Both the position numbers and the translations under genes were made by a program. A DNA stretch of 19,832 nucleotides from DASZTU01 sp035493835. Its GTDB lineage: Bacteria > Pseudomonadota > Alphaproteobacteria > Rhizobiales > Devosiaceae. The stretch covers positions 1-19,832 of the forward strand of contig DATJHO010000065.1 in NCBI GenBank assembly GCA_035493835.1. The letters are read 5' to 3'. The stretch's first letter is position 1, and each line of letters opens with the position of its first letter. Shown here piece after piece: positions 1 through 6,517 of this stretch. Below the pieces are notes generated by a model that saw only the letters and a list, made by a program, of their open reading frames with translations, had not been told where the DNA came from and ran no database searches.

Positions 1-97
1 TCCCAGACGGTTGGCGATCATGGCTAAGAGTGGGTTAGAAACCGGCCCGCTTGAGCGGTTGCCAGGCAGCAACAATAGCCTTGGCAGTTCGACCGCC

Positions 98-106
98 TCG
101 ATAGAC
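98..106 (+). promoter_or_regulatory. TCGATAGAC motif upstream of first monooxygenase
   Basis: The nine bases TCGATAGAC end 29 bases before the ATG of the monooxygenase gene. The identical nine bases end 29 bases before the rhodanese ATG (6480-6488). The core ATAGAC is also one arm of the palindrome at 3296-3318. It could be a promoter -10 region or an operator half-site; no convincing -35 hexamer accompanies it, so the role is inference. The rest of bases 1-135 shows no gene that I can support. Confidence 0.3.
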
Positions 107-135
107 GATTCAACCTCAATCATGGAAACATTGCG

Positions 136-1470
136 ATGGCCACGCGTCGTCAACTCAAGCTGGGTGCCTTCATGCGCCCGGTCAGCATCCACACCGGCGC
201 CTGGCGCTATCCTGGGGCGTACCCCGACGCCAATTTCAACTTCCAGCATCTGAAGCGCTTTGCGCAGACGCTGGAGCGGGCCAAGTTCGACGCGTTCTTC
301 ATGGCCGACCATCTCGCCGTGCTGAATATGCCGGTCGAAGCACTGAAGCGCAGCCACACGGTAACATCGTTCGAGCCGTTTACGCTGCTTTCCGCACTGG
401 CGGGGGCCACCGAGCGCCTCGGTCTCGTGGCGACAGCCTCGACGACGTTCGATGCGCCCTATCACATCGCCCGGCGTTTTGCCTCGCTTGACCATCTGTC
501 CGGCGGACGCGCCGGCTGGAACATCGTCACCACCTCCAATCCCGATGCGGCACTGAATTTCGGCCTCGACGAGCACATGGAGCATGACGACCGGTATGCC
601 CGGGCGCGCGAGTTCTACGACGTTGTCACCGGCCTCTGGGACAGTTTTGCCGATGATGCCTTCATTCGCGACCGCGACAGCGGCCTTTATTTCGACCCCG
701 AGCGCATGCATGTGCTTGGCCACAAGGGCGAATATCTCTCGGTCCGCGGCCCACTCAATATTGCCCGGCCGGTGCAGGGCTGGCCGGTGATCGTACAGGC
801 CGGTTCGTCCGAGGCGGGCAAGCAACTGGCGGCCGAGACGGCGGAAGTCGTGTTCGGCGCGCCGCCCAATTTGGCGGCAGGCAAGGCCTTTTACGCCGAT
901 GTGAAGGGGCGGATGGAAAAGCTTGGTCGCGATCCCGACCATCTGAAGATCCTGCCCGGCGCATTCGTGGTGGTTGGCGATACGATCGATGAGGCGAAGG
1001 AGATCCGCGCCCGGCTCGACAGTCTTGTGCACTACGACAGCGCCATCGCGTCGCTGTCGATCTCGCTCGGCGTGGATGCTAGCAAGTTCGATCCTGAAGG
1101 GCCGCTGCCCGAAATCCCGGAAACCAACGCCAGCAAGAGCGGCCGCGAACGAACTATAGAGCTGGCGCGGGCAGAAAATCTCAACGTCCGGCAGCTGGCG
1201 CAGCGGCTGGGTGGCTATTCGGGCCTGGCCTTTGTCGGCACGGCGGAAACCATTGCGGACGGAATGGAAGCCTGGCTCGACGAGCGCGGTTCCGATGGCT
1301 TCAACGTGATGTTTCCCTGGCTGCCTGGGGGACTTGACGCGTTCGTCGACAAGGTTGTGCCGGAACTGCAGCGCCGCGGCATCTTCCGTACCGAGTACGA
1401 AGGCTCGACGCTTCGGGAAAATCTGGGGCTGCCGCGCCCGGCGAACCGCTTCTTTCCCGCTTCCGCCTAA
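136..1470 (+). CDS. NtaA/SnaA/DszA-family FMN-dependent monooxygenase
   Basis: This 444-residue protein is a typical full-length member of the NtaA/SnaA/DszA branch of the luciferase-like (LLM) superfamily. These are cytoplasmic TIM-barrel enzymes that use FMNH2 from a separate reductase, plus O2, to cleave C-S or C-N bonds in nitrilotriacetate, dibenzothiophene sulfone or thioethers. Visible hallmarks are FMADH near residue 56, SFEPFTLLSAL near 78-88, the SGGRAGWNIVTT block at 122-133 with the canonical Trp128, GPLNIARPVQGWPVIVQAG near 205-223, and a C-terminal YEGSTLRENLGLP segment. The ATG at 136 gives the usual family N-terminus, with MRPVSIHTGAWRYPGA at 13-28, and has a modest GGAAA ahead of it. 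It stands alone on the + strand and converges on the flavin reductase, its likely FMNH2 source. The substrate cannot be read from sequence. Confidence 0.93.
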   Translation: MATRRQLKLGAFMRPVSIHTGAWRYPGAYPDANFNFQHLKRFAQTLERAKFDAFFMADHLAVLNMPVEALKRSHTVTSFEPFTLLSALAGATERLGLVATASTTFDAPYHIARRFASLDHLSGGRAGWNIVTTSNPDAALNFGLDEHMEHDDRYARAREFYDVVTGLWDSFADDAFIRDRDSGLYFDPERMHVLGHKGEYLSVRGPLNIARPVQGWPVIVQAGSSEAGKQLAAETAEVVFGAPPNLAAGKAFYADVKGRMEKLGRDPDHLKILPGAFVVVGDTIDEAKEIRARLDSLVHYDSAIASLSISLGVDASKFDPEGPLPEIPETNASKSGRERTIELARAENLNVRQLAQRLGGYSGLAFVGTAETIADGMEAWLDERGSDGFNVMFPWLPGGLDAFVDKVVPELQRRGIFRTEYEGSTLRENLGLPRPANRFFPASA

Positions 1471-1573
1471 AGCGTTTCCAGGAAAAGTCACCGCGACTTT
1501 TCCGGTTCAGAAGCGCGACACCACAAAGATCTAGAGATCGTTCAGCGTTTCAATGAAACGGTGAACGGCTCTA
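1471..1573. repeat. RIME-like palindromic mosaic repeat between convergent genes
   Basis: The whole gap between two convergent genes is filled by two hairpin modules. The first pairs 1481-1489 (GGAAAAGTC) with 1495-1503 (GACTTTTCC) around a 5-base loop. The second, 1532-1573, is an imperfect palindrome: TAGAG, GTTCA and GTTTCA on the left pair with TGAAAC, TGAAC and CTCTA on the right. Its last three bases are the TAG stop of the flavin reductase, and the first module starts right after the TAA of the monooxygenase. From memory, the layout and opening AGCGTTTCCAGGAAAAGT resemble highly repeated intergenic palindromes of Rhizobiales (RIME-type). Only one copy lies here, so repetition cannot be shown from this window. 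It probably also ends transcription from both sides. Confidence 0.6.
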
Positions 1574-2146
1574 GGCGGAGTGGACCAACTTCAGCGCCTT
1601 GGGTTCTTCGGCCGGCGGCTCGACGCCGGCCTGGTCGTGTGCGCCCAGGTGTCTGTACGCGCCGTGCCAGTAGAGCAGGGGCGAGGCATCCGGCCGCGAC
1701 ACCACCGCGCGTACCTTGCCGATCAAAATCGCGTGCGAGTGGCGAATGATGACTTCCTCGAGTTCGCAATCGATAACGGTCAAGGCCTCGGCGAGCGACA
1801 GCGCGCCGGTCACCAGTGGCTGCCAACTGGCGCCCTCATAGCGGGCGACGCCCTTGGCACCGTCCACGCCGGTGAACCGGTCGGCGACGTGACGCTGGTC
1901 CTGCGCCAGGATATTGACGCAGAAGCTGCGATGTTGCTGCAGCGCCGGCCACGATGAAGACGTCCGGTTGAGGCAGACCAGAATGCTCGGCGGTTCCGCC
2001 GAAAGCGAGGAGACCGAGGTTGCGGTGAAGCCGGTCCGATCCTCGCCGTGGCCTACGGTGATCACGCTCACGGCGCCGGCCAGATGCCGCATGGCCAGCT
2101 TGAAGAGTTGGGGATCGAGGGGCTGAGCAGGCTCAGTGGTGTTCAT
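1571..2146 (-). CDS. flavin reductase family protein (FMN reductase partner)
   Basis: A 191-residue single-domain flavin reductase of the HpaC/DszD/SnaC type, which uses NAD(P)H to make free FMNH2 for two-component monooxygenases in the cytoplasm. The N-terminal half carries the family pattern: a GAVSVITVG strand near residues 24-32, TGFTATSVSSLSAEPPSILVCLN near 38-61, and SFCVNILAQDQ near 73-83, followed by the FTG segment. Near the C-terminus, SPLLYWHGAYRHLG is the usual family end. The ATG overlaps the TGA of the LysR gene as ATGA, so the two are co-transcribed and probably translationally coupled. It is the only flavin reductase in the window, set against four LLM enzymes and one DszC-like enzyme, so it may serve all of them. 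That sharing is inference. Confidence 0.92.
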   Translation of the reverse strand: MNTTEPAQPLDPQLFKLAMRHLAGAVSVITVGHGEDRTGFTATSVSSLSAEPPSILVCLNRTSSSWPALQQHRSFCVNILAQDQRHVADRFTGVDGAKGVARYEGASWQPLVTGALSLAEALTVIDCELEEVIIRHSHAILIGKVRAVVSRPDASPLLYWHGAYRHLGAHDQAGVEPPAEEPKALKLVHSA

Positions 2147-3162
2147 GGTGATCCTGTGGAATGCCGGTGTTCAGCTTCGGCGCCGTAGGAAATGGCGCCT
2201 GAGTTGTCGTTGGACTGCAGCGACGCGGCCCGCCCCAGCAGCCATTGCCGCAGTCTTTCGACTTTGGGCTGCCTGGCCTTCAGCGGCGTGGTGACAAGAA
2301 AGTAGGAGAACTCGACCGCTTGTGGCGTGCCGAAGGGGCTGACCAGCCGCCCGGCATCAAGATCGGCCTGCGCGAGCCGTAGTTTGCCCAGTGCCAGCCC
2401 CTGGCCGGCGGCTGCCGCGTCGATTACCAGCGATGACTGGCTGAGGCGCAATCCGCCCTCGGCCACGCTGGGAGACAGGCCCGCGGCCCGCAGCCAGGCC
2501 CGCCAATCCGGGCAGCCCGGATCGCGTTCCGGGCCGTTCTCATGCAGCAGCGGGACTGTTCCAAGCGCTTCGGTGCCCAGATCGAGCCTGTGCTTTTCGG
2601 CGAAGGCAGGACTGCAGATCGGCACGACCGCCTCTGCGAACAGCCTGTCACTCACTAGGCCCGGGTAGGCGCCAAGACCGTAGCGGATGGCGCAATCGAA
2701 ATCATCGGCTTCCAGATCGGCGAGCTCGGTCGAGGCCTCGACCAAGATTTCGTGACCGGGCAGCAGCTCGCGAAGGGCGCCGAGCCGCGGCATTAGCCAT
2801 TTGGCGCCAAAGGACGGTGCAACCGAAATCCTGAGGGGCGCCAGGTCATCGGCCGAAGACAGCTGTGCGATCGCCTGCACCACTGCTTCGAAGGCATCGG
2901 TCAACCCGGGCATCAGGGCCCGCCCGGTCGGCGTGAGTTCGAGCTCGCCGCGGTTGCGGTAGAACAGCGGTTGTCCGAGATGGTCCTCGAGCAAGCGAAT
3001 CTGTTGGCCGATGGCGGCGGAGGTGACGTGCAATTCGCCGGCTGCCCGGGAAAAGCTGAGATGGCGCGCGACGGAAACGAAGGCACGCAGGGCGCCAAGG
3101 GGCGGCAATCGCGCCAAAGTCGGCTGCGGCAGGCGCGGTCGTGTCCGGGTCACGATGTTCAT
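2143..3162 (-). CDS. LysR-family transcriptional regulator, GcvA-like
   Basis: A LysR-type regulator of about 339 residues: a winged helix-turn-helix at about 20-80 (LGALRAFVSVARHLSFSRAA, then TSAAIGQQIRLLEDHLGQ) and a periplasmic-binding-protein-like effector domain from about 105 on. The effector part resembles GcvA-type members (LRISVAPSFGAKWLMPRL, then DFDCAIRYGLG and the PLLHE region). The start is uncertain: ATGs at 3162, 3168 and 3180 are all in frame and none has a strong Shine-Dalgarno sequence. I chose 3162 because homology begins only about 18 residues later. It is divergent from the binding-protein gene at 3513 and shares a 350-bp control region with it. The 4-bp overlap with the flavin reductase suggests it controls FMNH2 supply as well. 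The effector is unknown; a sulfur or substrate signal is likely. Confidence 0.9.
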   Translation of the reverse strand: MNIVTRTRPRLPQPTLARLPPLGALRAFVSVARHLSFSRAAGELHVTSAAIGQQIRLLEDHLGQPLFYRNRGELELTPTGRALMPGLTDAFEAVVQAIAQLSSADDLAPLRISVAPSFGAKWLMPRLGALRELLPGHEILVEASTELADLEADDFDCAIRYGLGAYPGLVSDRLFAEAVVPICSPAFAEKHRLDLGTEALGTVPLLHENGPERDPGCPDWRAWLRAAGLSPSVAEGGLRLSQSSLVIDAAAAGQGLALGKLRLAQADLDAGRLVSPFGTPQAVEFSYFLVTTPLKARQPKVERLRQWLLGRAASLQSNDNSGAISYGAEAEHRHSTGSP

Positions 3163-3263
3163 GCCCATATTGCAGCACATTCGCTTCGGTCCGCCGAGAG
3201 CGGCGCTTGCAGCATGCGCCGTTCCGCGCGACATTGTTTGCCCTGCATCGGCCCACAGGTTAG

Positions 3264-3294
3264 AACGAAAACCTAAAACTCGCTGTCTTTCGTT
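3264..3294. promoter_or_regulatory. inverted repeat AACGAAA-N17-TTTCGTT
   Basis: AACGAAA (3264-3270) and TTTCGTT (3288-3294) are perfect inverted copies spaced by 17 bases, on the regulator side of the main palindrome. LysR proteins often bind a recognition site plus a weaker activation site one or two helical turns away, and this could be the second. The arms are A/T-rich and short, so chance is possible. Confidence 0.25.
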
Positions 3295-3295
3295 T

Positions 3296-3318
3296 TTGTC
3301 TATAGATTTCATAGACAA
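3296..3318. promoter_or_regulatory. candidate LysR operator palindrome
   Basis: TTGTCTAT (3296-3303) and ATAGACAA (3311-3318) are perfect 8-base inverted arms around the 7-base spacer AGATTTC. The inner TAT-N7-ATA satisfies the LysR T-N11-A consensus (T at 3301, A at 3313). It lies 134 bases upstream of the regulator start and 195 upstream of the binding-protein start, the place expected for a LysR protein that represses itself and activates the divergent gene. The sequence is seen directly; binding is inference. Confidence 0.55.
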
Positions 3319-3382
3319 TAATTGAGGGTCGGCCAGCGGCGAGCGGTTTGGCGAGCCTGTGTCTTTCGCGCCAGCATTGTCG

Positions 3383-3397
3383 GAAAGCGGCGCTTTC
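3383..3397. promoter_or_regulatory. 15-base palindrome GAAAGCG-G-CGCTTTC
   Basis: Perfect 7-base arms around one central G, inside the probable untranslated leader of the binding-protein gene. With a one-base centre it cannot form a tight RNA hairpin without opening, so a dimeric DNA-binding protein site is the better guess. Its sequence differs from the ATAGAC palindrome upstream, so it would be read by another regulator, if it is functional. Confidence 0.25.
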
Positions 3398-3512
3398 AGC
3401 CAAGAATAGAAAATCGTCCTTTTCGGTCGGAAAGATCTGCCCCATCGTTTGCGGGAGCGGCGCCGAATGAAAGCGCGCGCGCAATTCCATCCCATTTGCC
3501 TGGAGGCACACG

Positions 3513-5117
3513 ATGGTCATCAACAGACGACGATTCAATCAGCTGGCCCTCATTGCCGGCGCGAGCGTTCTGCTGCCCATATCGGATGAGGCGCGGGCGG
3601 CGAGCGCCACGCCTGTTCGGGGTGGCACGCTGAACTGGCTCTACTATCCGGATCCCGGCTCGTCGCTGATCGCCATCAACACGTCCTCGGGCACCGGGCA
3701 GGCGATCGGTCCGAAGACGCATGAAGGGCTGCTGACCTACGATCGCGACCTGAATCCGCAGCCATTGCTGGCGACTTCATGGGAAGTGAGTCCGGATGGG
3801 CTGCGCTACACGTTCCACCTGCGCGAAAAGGTAAAATGGCATGACGGCCAGGATTTCACCGCCGAGGATGTGAAATTCTCTATTCTGCGGCTCAAGGAGG
3901 CACACCCGCGCGGGCGCATCACCTACGCCCACGTCACCGAAGTCGAAACGCCGGATCCCCATACGGCGGTGATCGTGCTCGACCGACCCGCGCCGTTCCT
4001 CATCACCGCGGTATCGAGTTCGGAATCGCCGATCGTCCCCAGGCACGTCTTCGAGGAGATCAAACCTGCCGACGGCGAGACGCTGGAGCAGGTGGTGGGC
4101 ACCGGCCCCTTCATCCTCAAGGAATGGGTGCCGGGCAGCCATTTGATCTTCGATCGCAATCCCGACTACTGGGACGAAGGAAAGCCCTACCTCGACCGCG
4201 TGGTGCTCCGCATCATCCTTGATCCGTCGGCGCGCGAAGCTGCGCTTGAGACTGGCGAGATCGACATTGGTGCCAACCCCGTCCCCCTGTCGGAGGTAGC
4301 GCGACTGCAGGCCGATCCAAGACTCCAGGTCGATACCGCCACCTACCCCTATTCCGGGCCGCAGCAGCAGCTGTTCTTCAACTGGGACAATCCGCTGCTG
4401 CAGGACAAGAATGTCCGCCTGGCGGTTGCCCATGCCATCGACCTCGAAGGGTTGGTGAAGGTCGCGCTCTTTGGCTACGGGCGGGTCTCGCCGAGCCCGA
4501 TCAGCGTGGCTTTGCCGAAGTTCTACGATCCTTCGATCAAGCAGCACGCCTATGATCAGAAACTGGCTGAACAACTGCTCGATCAGGCGGGCAAGCCACG
4601 AGGCAGTGACGGCAAGCGATTCAAGCTCCGGCTGACCAACAATCCCTTCAATCCGCCCGCCTATGCCCAGTACATCAAGGGTGCCCTCCAGAAGGTCGGC
4701 ATCGATGCCGAAATCCTCTCCTTCGATCTGCCGACGTTCCTTAAGGCCGTCTACACCGACCGCAACTGGGACCTGGTCGTCGAGTCACTGTCCAATACAT
4801 TCGATCCGACGCTGGGTGTGCAGAGGGCCTATTGGAGCAAGAACTTCAAGATCGGCCTGCCGTTCTCGAACGCGTCGCACTACGCCAACCCGGATGTCGA
4901 TGCGCTGCTGGAGGCGGCAGCCGTCGAGCCAGACGAGGGAAAGCGCCGCGATCTCTGGTACAAGTTCCAGCACATCATCCATAGCGACGCCGTTTCGGTC
5001 GACCTGGTGGCCGCGGGCGCCCAGATCGTTGCCGCCAAAAAGGTCCGCGATTTCGCCCCCGGGGCCGAAGGCATCAATAACAGCTTCAAGACCATCTGGT
5101 TCGACTCCGCCGCCTGA
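3513..5117 (+). CDS. ABC transporter substrate-binding protein, peptide/nickel family (SBP 5), Tat signal
   Basis: A 534-residue family-5 solute-binding protein (DppA/OppA/NikA type), the usual length for the family. The N-terminus has a twin-arginine signal: NRRRFNQLAL at 4-13, a hydrophobic stretch to about 22, and a likely ARA|AS cleavage after residue 29. The mature part starts with RGGTLNWL and shows the family pattern LLATSWEVSPDG, YTFHLREKVKWHDGQDFTAEDVKFS, and VGTGPFILKEW. It delivers a peptide-like or other small polar solute to a membrane importer from the periplasm. No permease or ATPase lies beside it: the next gene is convergent. It may therefore use the importer encoded at 13810-17296, or act as a sensor. 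Start is fixed by GGAGG six bases upstream. Control by the divergent LysR protein is likely. Confidence 0.92.
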   Translation: MVINRRRFNQLALIAGASVLLPISDEARAASATPVRGGTLNWLYYPDPGSSLIAINTSSGTGQAIGPKTHEGLLTYDRDLNPQPLLATSWEVSPDGLRYTFHLREKVKWHDGQDFTAEDVKFSILRLKEAHPRGRITYAHVTEVETPDPHTAVIVLDRPAPFLITAVSSSESPIVPRHVFEEIKPADGETLEQVVGTGPFILKEWVPGSHLIFDRNPDYWDEGKPYLDRVVLRIILDPSAREAALETGEIDIGANPVPLSEVARLQADPRLQVDTATYPYSGPQQQLFFNWDNPLLQDKNVRLAVAHAIDLEGLVKVALFGYGRVSPSPISVALPKFYDPSIKQHAYDQKLAEQLLDQAGKPRGSDGKRFKLRLTNNPFNPPAYAQYIKGALQKVGIDAEILSFDLPTFLKAVYTDRNWDLVVESLSNTFDPTLGVQRAYWSKNFKIGLPFSNASHYANPDVDALLEAAAVEPDEGKRRDLWYKFQHIIHSDAVSVDLVAAGAQIVAAKKVRDFAPGAEGINNSFKTIWFDSAA

Positions 5118-5154
5118 GCGATCCCTGGTGCAGGGCGGCGGTTGACGGGAGGGC

Positions 5155-5189
5155 GCGCGGAACCGTCTCCGAGACGGGCGGTTCCGCGC
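5155..5189. terminator. bidirectional terminator hairpin
   Basis: GCGCGGAACCG (5155-5165) pairs perfectly with CGGTTCCGCGC (5179-5189). An inner alternative stem CCGTCTC/GAGACGG (5164-5170 with 5171-5177) is also possible. It lies between two convergent genes and ends one base before the stop codon of the aminotransferase. No T-tract follows on either strand, so it may work with Rho or as a 3' end stabiliser. Confidence 0.65.
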
Positions 5190-5190
5190 C

Positions 5191-6345
5191 TTAGCGCCAA
5201 GCCGCGAGACGCGACAATGCTTCGCCGAGCACCTCGTCGCGCTTGGAAAAGCAGAAGCGAACGAAGCGGCGCGGACCCTCCGCTTCGTAAAAGGCGGAGA
5301 GCGGCACCGCCGTGACCCGCGCCTCCACTGTCATCCGGCGGCAATAGTCCACGTCCGCTTCATCCGTATCCCGCCCCGAAAAGTCGGCGACGATGAAATA
5401 GGTGCCGGCCACGGGCGACACCCGAAACCCGAGCCCCGCCAGCCCTGCCGAGAAGCGATCGCGCTTGCGCTGCAGCTCATCCGCCAGTCCGCGATAATAG
5501 CTGTCGCCGGCCGAAAGGCCGTGCGCCACGGCGTATTGCAGGTTCGGTGGCGTGGTGAAGGTGGTGAACTGATGCGCCTTGGCGATCGGATCGAGCAGGG
5601 CAGGGGTGGCCGTCACGTAACCGACCTTCCAGCCGGTCAGCGACAGCGTCTTGCCGGCCGAGCCGATGCGAACCGTGCGTTCACGCATGCCGGGCAGCAT
5701 GATAAGCGGCAGATGCCGGCGGCCGTCGAAGACGATGTGCTCATAAACCTCGTCGCAGATGGCGATGGCGTCGTGCTCGATGATCAGCCTTGCCAATTGG
5801 CTCAGCTCCGCTTCCGAAAACACCTTCGTTGCCGGATTGAGCGGGTTGTTGAGCAGCACCGCCTTGGTGCGCGGCGAGAAGGCCGCTCCCAGGGCAGCCT
5901 CATCCAACTGCCAGTGCGGCGGTTCCAGCCGCACGAAGCGCGGGATGCCGCCGGCCCGGCGGATCAGCGGCAGGTAGCAATCGTAAAGCGGCTCGAAGAC
6001 GACCACTTCATCGCCGGGCTGCAGCAGCGCCGCCATGCAGTCCGATAGCGCCTCCGTGGCGCCGGAAGTCACCAGCACTTCGCTCTGCCAGTCGACCTCC
6101 AGGCCGTAAAAGCGGCTGGCCGTCTCGGCCACGGCCTGGCGCAGTTCTGGCAGCCCGAGCATTGGCGGATACTGGTTCGATCGCGTCAGCAGCGCCTCGG
6201 CAGCCAGGCGCCGGATCTCCTCCGGCCCATCCATATCGGGAAAGCCCTGGCCGAGGTTGATGGCGTCGTACTGGCGCGCCAAACGCGACATGGTCTCGAA
6301 AATCGTCGTTTCGAGTCCTGTGTAGACCGGATTGGTCGAAATCAC
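5191..6345 (-). CDS. class I/II PLP-dependent aminotransferase (methionine/kynurenine aminotransferase-like)
   Basis: A complete 384-residue fold-type I aminotransferase. The N-terminus NPVYTGLETTIFETMSRLA and INLGQGFPDMDGP match the KAT/YbdL subgroup, whose members transaminate methionine, glutamine, kynurenine or cleave cysteine S-conjugates. Visible active-site elements: SGATEAL near 94-100, NNPLNP with Asn170, ICDEVYEH with Asp198 and Tyr201, the Schiff-base Lys232 in SAGKTLSLTGWKVGY, and the carboxylate-binding arginine segment RRFVRFCFSK near the end. It starts with GTG at 6345, preceded by AAGGGGTGA. It ends against a terminator shared with the binding-protein gene and is divergent from the rhodanese operon. 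In this setting a role on a sulfur amino acid or its 2-oxo acid is a reasonable guess. The exact substrate is not decidable. Confidence 0.9.
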   Translation of the reverse strand: MISTNPVYTGLETTIFETMSRLARQYDAINLGQGFPDMDGPEEIRRLAAEALLTRSNQYPPMLGLPELRQAVAETASRFYGLEVDWQSEVLVTSGATEALSDCMAALLQPGDEVVVFEPLYDCYLPLIRRAGGIPRFVRLEPPHWQLDEAALGAAFSPRTKAVLLNNPLNPATKVFSEAELSQLARLIIEHDAIAICDEVYEHIVFDGRRHLPLIMLPGMRERTVRIGSAGKTLSLTGWKVGYVTATPALLDPIAKAHQFTTFTTPPNLQYAVAHGLSAGDSYYRGLADELQRKRDRFSAGLAGLGFRVSPVAGTYFIVADFSGRDTDEADVDYCRRMTVEARVTAVPLSAFYEAEGPRRFVRFCFSKRDEVLGEALSRLAAWR

Positions 6346-6517
6346 GTTGTCACCCCTTGCTCACTCTTGCCACCGACAGCGAAAGGGAAAGGCGTCCCTC
6401 GCGATGCGCATCCCGCGGCAGTTATTTTCCCATCCGCGCTTCAACTCAGCAAAGCCTCGCATCGCCAATGTTCATCAAATCGATAGACTAAGGGAAATTG
6501 GATGTGAGGAGTGTGCC
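6346..6517. promoter_or_regulatory. divergent promoter region, aminotransferase / rhodanese operon
   Basis: This 172-base gap must hold start signals for both directions. Toward the aminotransferase, TTGCTG-N17-GAAAAT on the minus strand (around 6456 to 6425) is a weak promoter candidate. Toward the rhodanese gene, the motif TCGATAGAC at 6480-6488 precedes the ATG by 29 bases, and GAGGAG at 6505-6510 is the ribosome binding site that fixes the start at 6518 rather than an upstream in-frame codon. No perfect palindrome stands out. Confidence 0.4.
6480..6488 (+). promoter_or_regulatory. TCGATAGAC motif upstream of rhodanese operon
   Basis: It is the same nine-base word as at 98-106, at the same distance (29 bases) from the ATG of its gene. 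It shares ATAGAC with the palindrome at 3296-3318. It suggests a common promoter element or regulator for the first monooxygenase and this operon; the role is inference. Confidence 0.3.

Larger units (their letters stand above)
3163..3512. promoter_or_regulatory. divergent control region between lysR and the binding-protein gene
   Basis: These 350 bases hold no gene. The part nearest the regulator is AT-richer than its surroundings and contains two inverted repeats (3264-3294 and 3296-3318). A 15-base palindrome lies further toward the binding-protein gene (3383-3397). If transcription of the binding-protein gene starts near the 3300 palindrome, its leader is about 190 bases long. GGAGG at 3502-3506 is a good Shine-Dalgarno sequence six bases from the ATG at 3513. 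I find no clean -35/-10 pair on either strand. Confidence 0.6.

Noticed and set aside
1..21. A possible minus-strand gene starting with ATG at 21 and running off the left edge
   Set aside because: Only seven codons are visible and there is no Shine-Dalgarno sequence, so nothing supports it.
3163..3495. Extension of the LysR gene into the divergent region
   Set aside because: It would add 111 residues before the helix-turn-helix that have no counterpart in LysR proteins, and would cover the palindromes.
6332..6517. An upstream in-frame start for the rhodanese gene
   Set aside because: The added residues lack similarity and would overlap the aminotransferase start. GAGGAG at 6505-6510 points to 6518.
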